Shown here: one piece after another, positions 49,963-64,000 of the stretch
Numbering within the stretch: the stretch's first letter is position 1
How the letters are laid out: every line of letters begins with the position of its first letter
NCBI GenBank assembly: GCA_020137815.1
Contig: CM035355.1
Coordinates: 1,431,274 to 1,495,273, forward strand
Length of the DNA: 64,000 bases
Reading direction: 5' to 3'
Source of the DNA: Hormiphora californensis
Taxonomy: Eukaryota; Ctenophora; Tentaculata; Cydippida; Pleurobrachiidae
The notes under the pieces: generated by a model
The model's database searches: none
The model's input: only the letters and a program-made list of their open reading frames with translations
What the model was told of the DNA's origin: nothing
Position numbers and translations under genes: made by a program

Positions 49963-51403
49963 GGTGAGATATTTTGAGAGAAAGAGGGCGAGAGAGATGC
50001 AGAGAAATGCGTGGTAATTAATAACAAGAAGAGAACGCCGGGGGTAACGAATTACAGTCAAGAAGAGAGAAGCTAAGGCCAAATGTTAAGAAAAAAGAGA
50101 AAGACAGAAGGAGAAAGACAGAAATAAAAGAATGAAAGATAGAGAAACCATGCGTAGAAGCAGAACTATACATGGAAGTCGCCAGTAAAATAGAACGATT
50201 TAAAAATTGATCATGGCCAGACGATAAAATCAGAATTTAGAATGCGCGTCTATAAAGTAAAAAAAATGCTACAAAACGTTCAAAACCTTTATTTATTACT
50301 TTACCAAATGTTGTCATACTACATGACTGTTTCTTCGCTACACAGTGCAGCAGCTTCGGAGATGGCATTGTGAGACAAATATAATGTTATAGATTGAAAC
50401 TGGGGGCTGTTGATGCGAATACCTTGACACACAGCTTATTAATTGGAGCTTCTGAGAATGGGGGAAGGGGGTTTCCCCAGGGCGACTTTAAATGGTTAAA
50501 TCGGTTAATATTGTCAGGAAATAGCAAATAGATAGAGATTTTAAGATCCACAAATTTCCTGTCAGGCCAATGCTCTGACAGGAAATTTCAGTAAGCCGTG
50601 GGATAAAGCATACTCTTTTTTCATTGGTAGGAAGCCGGCTGATATATTTGTTGTGCCCGACATATTGAACTGTCATCTTCTAACGGCTAGTTATAACTCT
50701 GATATATTACTTCAGTAACGATTGTTATCATAGCGCTGGCAAGCGCCCGGGGCCCAATCCTCCCTCCCCCCAACCACCCTTCCCTTAAAAATGTCCATTT
50801 TCCAAGCATTCTTGCTTCCAGTGAATGGAAAATCGAAATTGCGAAAAAAAAAATTTTTGAATTTTTTGAAAATTTTTGAAAATTTTGACAGCGCTACTAT
50901 ACTTATTGTCTGAAATCGGCAATTTCAACTTTGTTTTAGACAACCTTCCCGTTGTCCTACGAACTTGCCGCTTGGTAGTTCGTGTTGCCTTGACACCTAG
51001 AGCACACGTTCAAAATTTCATTCAAATCGGAGTTACGGTTTTTACGTTACAGAGGGTCGTTTTTTAGACAAAATGTCCGTTTTTCGCGTCACGAACCACC
51101 GTAAAATAACCACTTTTTTGCGTACTCAATAGAGGCCAGAGTTTTAAAGCTATCACCATGAAACTTTGGGAGTCGGTAGGTCTAGTGGTGTACCTTGTAT
51201 TAAAGCTTGGACAGAGAAAACGGATAGTCATAACAAAAGTTATGACTGTCTTAAGTTTTCTTTGGCGTCTAAGACAGCCTTCCCGTCGTTCTACGAATAC
51301 ACCGCTTGGTACGTGGTGTTGCCTTGACATCTTGAACACACGATCAAAATTTCAAGCAAATCCGAGTTACGGTTCTTCAGTTACGGGTATCTGACTGTAT
51401 TAA

Positions 51404-51860
51404 GAATTAAGACGATTTTCAATAAAACCTAGAAAAGAGCAAATTGAACTATAAATCATGATTTTATCATTTATATTTTGCCAAAGTAGGTCAACTGCTG
51501 TATTATCAGATATTTATTGGTAGTCATATCTTGATTTATGACTGTCTTAAATTTAAGACGATTTTAAAAACACCTAGAATGAAGCGATTCAGAGTCGAAA
51601 TTAACATTGAATCAGATTTATTTTATAAAATTAAGTTTACTGCCGCATTTTCAGCTATAATTGGTAGTCATATCTAGGGTTATGACTGTCTTAAATTTAA
51701 GACGATTTTAAAAACACCTAGAATGAAGCGATTCAGAGTCGAAATTAACATTGAATCAGATTTATTTTATAAAATTAAGTTTACTGCCGCATTTTCAGCT
51801 ATAATTGGTAGTCATATCTAGGGTTATGACAGTCTTAAATTTAAGACGATTTTAAAAACC
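51404..51860. repeat. 144-bp tandem repeat
   Basis: Units starting AGACGATTTTAAAAAC at about 51556 and 51700 are virtually identical; a diverged unit precedes them (from 51404) and a partial unit follows at 51844. Each ends with GACTGTCTTAAATTTA. Confidence 0.9.
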
Positions 51861-51896
51861 ACCGAGAAATGAGCGAATTAGCACCTAGAACCTCAT

Positions 51897-52250
51897 TGTA
51901 TCAGATATAATATCTGATTATCAATTAGTCACGGATAATGATCACGGATAAGCGTGATCATTATTTGTGACTAATAATCATAATCATAGAATAATCGCGG
52001 AGAACCAATTGCAGATATCAATCGCTAATATCAATCGCTAATAACTAACCACGATATCATATCGCGAATAAGTAATATAATAGTAACCAATCGCGGATAG
52101 CTAATCGCGATAGCTGATCGCGATAACTTATAACGGATTCGTGATCAGTTATCCGCGATTGGTTGTCTGCGATTACTATCATATTAGTTATTCGCAATTG
52201 ATATCCGAGATTGGATACCTGTGATTATTATGAAGCTACCTACAATTGTA
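51897..52250. repeat. AT-rich inverted-repeat field with ATCGCGAT motifs
   Basis: Contains a 46-bp hairpin (AGTCACGGATAATGATCACG mirrored by GTGATCATTATTTGTGACT), then a broader imperfect inverted repeat pairing CCAATCGCGGATA with TATCCGCGATTGG, with many AATCGCGAT-type words. Origin unknown; probably a degraded satellite or transposon. Confidence 0.75.
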
Positions 52251-52333
52251 AAAGTCTGTAAATCCCGAATCCGCGTTTATTAAATTAAGCTAGTATTACA
52301 AAATACATGTCATAGTATAACAAAATGCCTGAT

Positions 52334-52738
52334 ACTAGATCCAAAACCAAACAAGTTTGGTGGATAGCCGGGGCCGCAGAAATTAAAAAACATGCGAAAG
52401 TTTTGATACATGAACTTTCGGGGCCTGGGGTGCTGTTAAATTCGCGTTTTCATGATAGCCCGCCGTTCTTTCAAAAACACACTATGATTCTGTAAAACAG
52501 ACTTGAAGTCAGCTTAGGGAGCATTTTTCATCCGAGGTTAAACTTTATTCAGGCACGGGGTGTGCGATAGCCGATAGTTTTCCTGGCGTATAGTTTGAAA
52601 ATGTTGCTGGTGATAATCATGGAAACGCGAATTTAACAGCACCCCAGGCCCCGAAAGTTCATGTATCAAAACTTTCGCATGTTTTTTAATTTCTGCGGCC
52701 CCGGCTATCCACCAAACTTGTTTGGTTTTGGATCTAGT
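52334..52738. mobile_element. Fold-back element, about 405 bp
   Basis: Arms of about 120 bp run from ACTAGATCCAAAACCAAAC and its complement, matching through GTTTGGTGGATAGCCGGGG and GAACTTTCGGGGCCTGGGG, around a loop of about 155 bp. Confidence 0.92.
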
Positions 52739-53025
52739 GAAGTTTAATAGAAAACAGAGCACCCCCTTGATAGGCCTTCAAGCACAATCATATTTCATTT
52801 TTGACCACCCACGCTGGGCTTCTTTGGTACAATGAAGAAAGTACTTAACACTGTGGTACAACCACATAAAATCAATGAATGTGTCACAATTTCATTTCTT
52901 GTCCCCTTTTTACCACATCACACTACTTCTCAGTCCCACAATCTCACATCCCAGTATGTGAGTGTCTATGGAACATACATTCAGATGATGAGTACTCACA
53001 GCACCTTGAATGGGTTGTTCAGTAA

Positions 53026-55982
53026 TCAGTAGGAGCTGTAGTGATATACTTCACCTTGGTCGTCTAGAAAATATACACTGGTTGATGTATATGAAATGAA
53101 TGTGGTGAAAACACAGCATTGAGAACACTTGATCTACCGAACCCTCACAGAGTGTGAGTCACCCAATCAAGCACTACCCCATACATTTTGAATCAAAAGG
53201 CTGCTTACTTGTTTCGTTATTTTCGTAGTTCTGCATGGGAACCCCCGCAGTAGAAACAGACCAAAACTCCTCCCTCTCCCATTGGGACACGTCTCTATGT
53301 ACCTCACCATGTTTATCACCCCCTCCATCTCTCTCATCAGCCATGTCATTTACCAGGTCGTTTAGCTTGTTTAGGGCTACTGCAACCTGTATAATGTAGA
53401 ACACTGATCAGTACACTTTCCAATTTCTTTTCAGGCACTGACTGTACATCGCGCACCCCGGACCCCGGTGGAAGAGGACGGTCGTATATGAGACAACCAA
53501 TTTCCATGTCTAGAGTAAAAACTAAGAACTTCTCAGACGCTTACCTTTTTCATCCGTCTGTTCTTCCTTGCTCGGGCACTGTAACAAGCACCAAATGTCA
53601 CAAGAGATATGACGGCCAGTAAACCAAGTCCTGCAAAACTGGCGGTGGCTGTGTCAAACATACCCAGAATATCCGAGTCAAGGAACCACCTCTGAAACGG
53701 GATATAACGTGTTAAAAAATATATCTTGGAAACAGGAACCGACCGAAACAAGTAAACAACCAATCAGAACTCGTTATTTAGGTCACGTGACTAGTTATCA
53801 GCCAATCAGGGACCAGTATTTCCTGATTCGGTCGGTTCCTGCTTGGAAAACTGATTTGATTTGTCAGGCCAATGCTCTGACAGGATTTAATAGAACCCTA
53901 ACTAACGATCGGGAAATGGAAGTAGTCAACAATATTATAATATCTCCTCACCTTTCCCTGCTTGCCCTCCACGACCCCCCTCACCCTGACACTATATTTG
54001 GCATGCCCATGGGCCACCAACAAAGGTCCATTGTAATACCCTCCATACTTCCTCCCATCACCGATAACAAAGTGGTCAGGCAGGTCAGTGAACTCAGCAG
54101 TGATATACGGTACTGTCAGATCACCATTTTTCTGCGGAGAAATTAGGAAGAGATTAGTGATAGGGAGGATAAAAGAGAGGAGTTAAGGTAGTATCATGAT
54201 TAAAGGGAGGAAATTAGTGAAATTAGGGAGGGATTAGGGATAATTGGCTGCTGATAACTTACCTTGCTAAAGCTCTCTTTAGCCATTTCGTATGTGTTCA
54301 GGGTAGTTTCAAATGCCTCCTCATCCTCCACATTTTCTGGGATAAGGATCAGCTGGAAGCGAGATATACCAACAGGTTCTGTACTCTCGTCTATGTAGAT
54401 TGAAACCTGGTGTGTACCTGCGTCCATAAACGTTACATGAACCTGAAAAGAGATCATTGTTAAGTTGCAAAGTTACAAAATTACCATTCCCAATCAACTA
54501 AATGGCACTCAGGGGAGGAGGTGTAGACAGAACTAGGGGAAGTTGAGGAATGTTATATAGAACAGTTCTAACCTGTGGAAATATAACCTTCTTATCCCCA
54601 TCCAACACTATCTCTTCTCCTGGTGACTCGGTGGTTTCTTTATTAGTATCTTCTTCAGCCTCTTCTTCAGTATCTTTATCAGTATCTTTGTCAGCCTCCT
54701 TTTCATCAGGCTGTTTTTCATCTTCTTCTATGTTCGGTATTGGTAAGGGTTTAGTGATCGGAGTGAGGATCCTTGAATAAAATGTTCTCTTTCCACCCCT
54801 GACTGAATACCACTTGAAATCATAGTCAGTCAGTTTGATAGGATCTTTATTCACACACCTGCAAAAATGGGAGCTGTTAAGATAGAAAATCTGAAAGAAA
54901 TATCAAACTGGATGGAAAGATCTTGGCGCGACATGCCCAAGGAAAGATCTTGGAAATAATTTGCTTTCCTCCTTACGCATGTTTATCTGAGACGATGTGC
55001 CTTCCATTTACATCCAGGGCGGGGTTTGCAGCAGTGATGTTCCAGGTTAACACCCACACATCCCAATGAGGAGGGATCGCTTCCAAACCAGATTGACCAA
55101 GCATATATCGACTACCACACCCAACACCTAAAGCCTGGAACCCCTGGATTGCCCAAAGATGAACTTCCACCTCATTTTCGGGGCTGCTTTCCGGTGTAAA
55201 ATACACGTATGTAAAAGAGGCAGGGCTGCGATTAGATGGTATCCGTATTTGTATGACAGATGTGGATTGCTCAAACTGCTTCCTCTCTGATCTCTCTTCT
55301 CCATACTCTTCTACGTGTCCCTGGTGGGGTTCCCAATCAATAGCTGCAGGAAGTTGTGTGAACCCCTTCTTTACAGCGGGCCAATACTGACACACCAGAA
55401 CCCGATCAGTCCACCCACAATCCACATTTTGAGCAGTCAGCATCTGAACACACGATTCTATCCCCTCATCTCTCTTGACATCAGACAGAGTTATGTTAAC
55501 AACAGGGAGGTAGTTACACGGCTCAAACCAGTCCCTGATTGCGGTGAATAGAAACATCTCCTCCTCCTGATTTCCCTTGTTCCTCGCCAGGTTCTCCCCA
55601 AACACCTCCCTGTTATACACCGCACTGTGGACCAGATCTGTGCCCTCTGAGAGTTGCTCGGCCCACCGTTCGGAGGAGAAGGACCCCGTATCCTTTCCGT
55701 AACAGATGGAGGGTTGGCTGTGAAGGGAACGGTATCTATTGTGTTCTTGCATGATTAGACGGGTGGGCCTGTTTAGACCCGGGGCAGTAACTGAACATTC
55801 TTCTTGTGACAACCCTGATAGAGGAGAGGAGTGGTGGGGGTTAGGGGGTAATAACTCCTGGATACACGGCCCTCACGGAGCACGAGAAGGGGTTGATGAG
55901 TATTGAGTTGTCACATAGTGATATAATACTGCCTACCTGGTTGGACGAGTGCCAATATTAGTAGTATGACATGTGACGTCAT
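53026..55982 (-). CDS. CAP/SCP-domain type I transmembrane protein
   Basis: Eight phase-consistent exons: 55982-55937, 55814-54977, 54858-54573, 54442-54263, 54131-53952, 53691-53545, 53386-53209 and 53063-53026, giving 630 residues. A signal peptide (MTSHVILLILALVQP) precedes a CAP domain at about residues 30-180, with EHNRYRSLH, LVHSAVYNREVFGENL, IRDWF and two later Cys strands. The usual GHYTQ histidine is replaced (SCVQ), so the canonical tetrad is incomplete. After an acidic Asp/Glu/Lys spacer comes a domain with LPDHFVIGDGRKYGGYYNGP, a pattern like the membrane-proximal extracellular region of receptor tyrosine phosphatases. The membrane helix is FAGLGLLAVISLVTFGACY, followed by RARKNRRMKK and an 80-residue tail ending YHYSSY. 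CAP proteins are usually secreted, so a membrane receptor form is unusual. It lies next to the Ig receptor on the same strand. Confidence 0.85.
53734..53840 (+). mobile_element. 107-bp MITE, copy in a CAP-receptor intron
   Basis: Same element, same length and orientation as the one at 46196, in the intron between exons 5 and 6 of the CAP gene. Confidence 0.9.
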
Positions 55983-56522
55983 GGCAGTGAGTTGTGACGT
56001 CATGACGGTGTGATGGTGATTAAATCATTGCATGGTGAGCTTTGGGAAAGTGGTAGTAGTGATATATTGCATTGATTATTTAATTCAGGAACGATGTAGC
56101 AAGATTTTACGTGGCAAAATAAATTAGGAGAGAGAGAATATATAAACACTGTACAGACATACAAACACACATATATTTACACATAATCAGTATGGACAGA
56201 GAATCTTTAGTTGTAGGGTCACAAAACCCATCTTCCCTTCTTCACATATTGGATTGGTCGCCCGGAGGTCTTCATCAGAAACTCAGGGTACAAATACAGT
56301 TCAGAGTTTTAGATTAAAATAAACTGTTCAAACTTAACATTGGGGGACACCGTGCTGTACATGGGAAGCCTGAAACCTAAAACACTAAAACATAACCCCA
56401 TAATACAGTTGAAACATTGGAACGGATAAATCCCAAAATAAAGAAACCCATAGTTCCTAAAAGAAACACACAATACCCCTTCTGAATTTAAACGCTTTGA
56501 AAATAGCTAAAGTTTTTAAACA

Positions 56523-63866
<7,344 letters not shown>

Positions 63867-64000
63867 CTGGAAAGACCCGGGTATTAGGGTATATTGAGAT
63901 TTTATGAGTTTCCAGGAGTCAGGACCATTAAATGTTTCCAGGACCATCGAAATTACTAAATGTACCGATATAGGTGACATTAAATTACTGTGAAGGGGAT

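Overview
The window is nuclear DNA of an animal. Genes are split by short GT-AG introns, protein families are metazoan (RCL1, RWDD2, SAXO, TMEM184, ADAR-type deaminase domain, Ig-superfamily and CAP receptors, WDR49/64-type WD40), and the DNA between exons is full of simple repeats, MITEs, fold-back elements and a LINE. There are no bacterial operons, rRNA genes or CRISPR arrays, and I recognised no tRNA. The lineage cannot be fixed from sequence reading. The gene content, small introns and divergent receptors would suit a non-bilaterian marine invertebrate such as a sponge, ctenophore or cnidarian, but this is only a guess.

Layout. 0-2.4 kb: RCL1 (minus, running off the left edge) with an intronless RWDD2-type gene 86 bp upstream on the same strand. 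3.3-9.6 kb: a minus-strand SAXO-type axonemal microtubule protein with an internal tandem exon duplication, part of which is decaying. 9.6-17.8 kb: mostly non-coding, with two orphan terminal exons. 17.8-19.9 kb: an eight-exon 7-transmembrane receptor (plus). 21.0-27.4 kb: a tandem duplication carrying an intact spermidine/spermine-synthase-family gene in each copy plus the start of TMEM184; each copy has its own later transposon insertion. 27.1-31.0 kb: the full TMEM184 gene (plus). 32.0-40.2 kb: a 12-exon minus-strand gene with a prion-like and RGG N-terminus, two dsRNA-binding domains and an ADAR-type deaminase domain that has lost its zinc ligands. 41.1-48.8 kb: an Ig-superfamily type I membrane receptor (minus). 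48.8-53.0 kb: repeats only. 53.0-56.0 kb: a type I membrane CAP-domain protein (minus). 56.5-63.9 kb: a WD40-repeat gene (minus, 5' end beyond the right edge), with a small plus-strand gene for a secreted, probably GPI-anchored protein nested in its 3.4 kb intron.

Most gene models were built by joining exons across canonical splice sites and checking that codon phase matches at every junction. Phase closes throughout RCL1, the 7TM receptor, TMEM184, the ADAR-like gene and the CAP receptor. It does not close at one or more junctions in the SAXO-like gene and in the nested small gene, as noted in those entries. There is no single pathway here: this is ordinary mixed animal gene neighbourhood. 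The least ordinary items are the catalytically dead ADAR-like protein with a condensate-type N-terminus, tandem repeats that expand exactly across splice donors, the reciprocal transposon insertions in the duplicated synthase units, and the nested GPI-anchor gene beside a transposon with an internal repeated motif.
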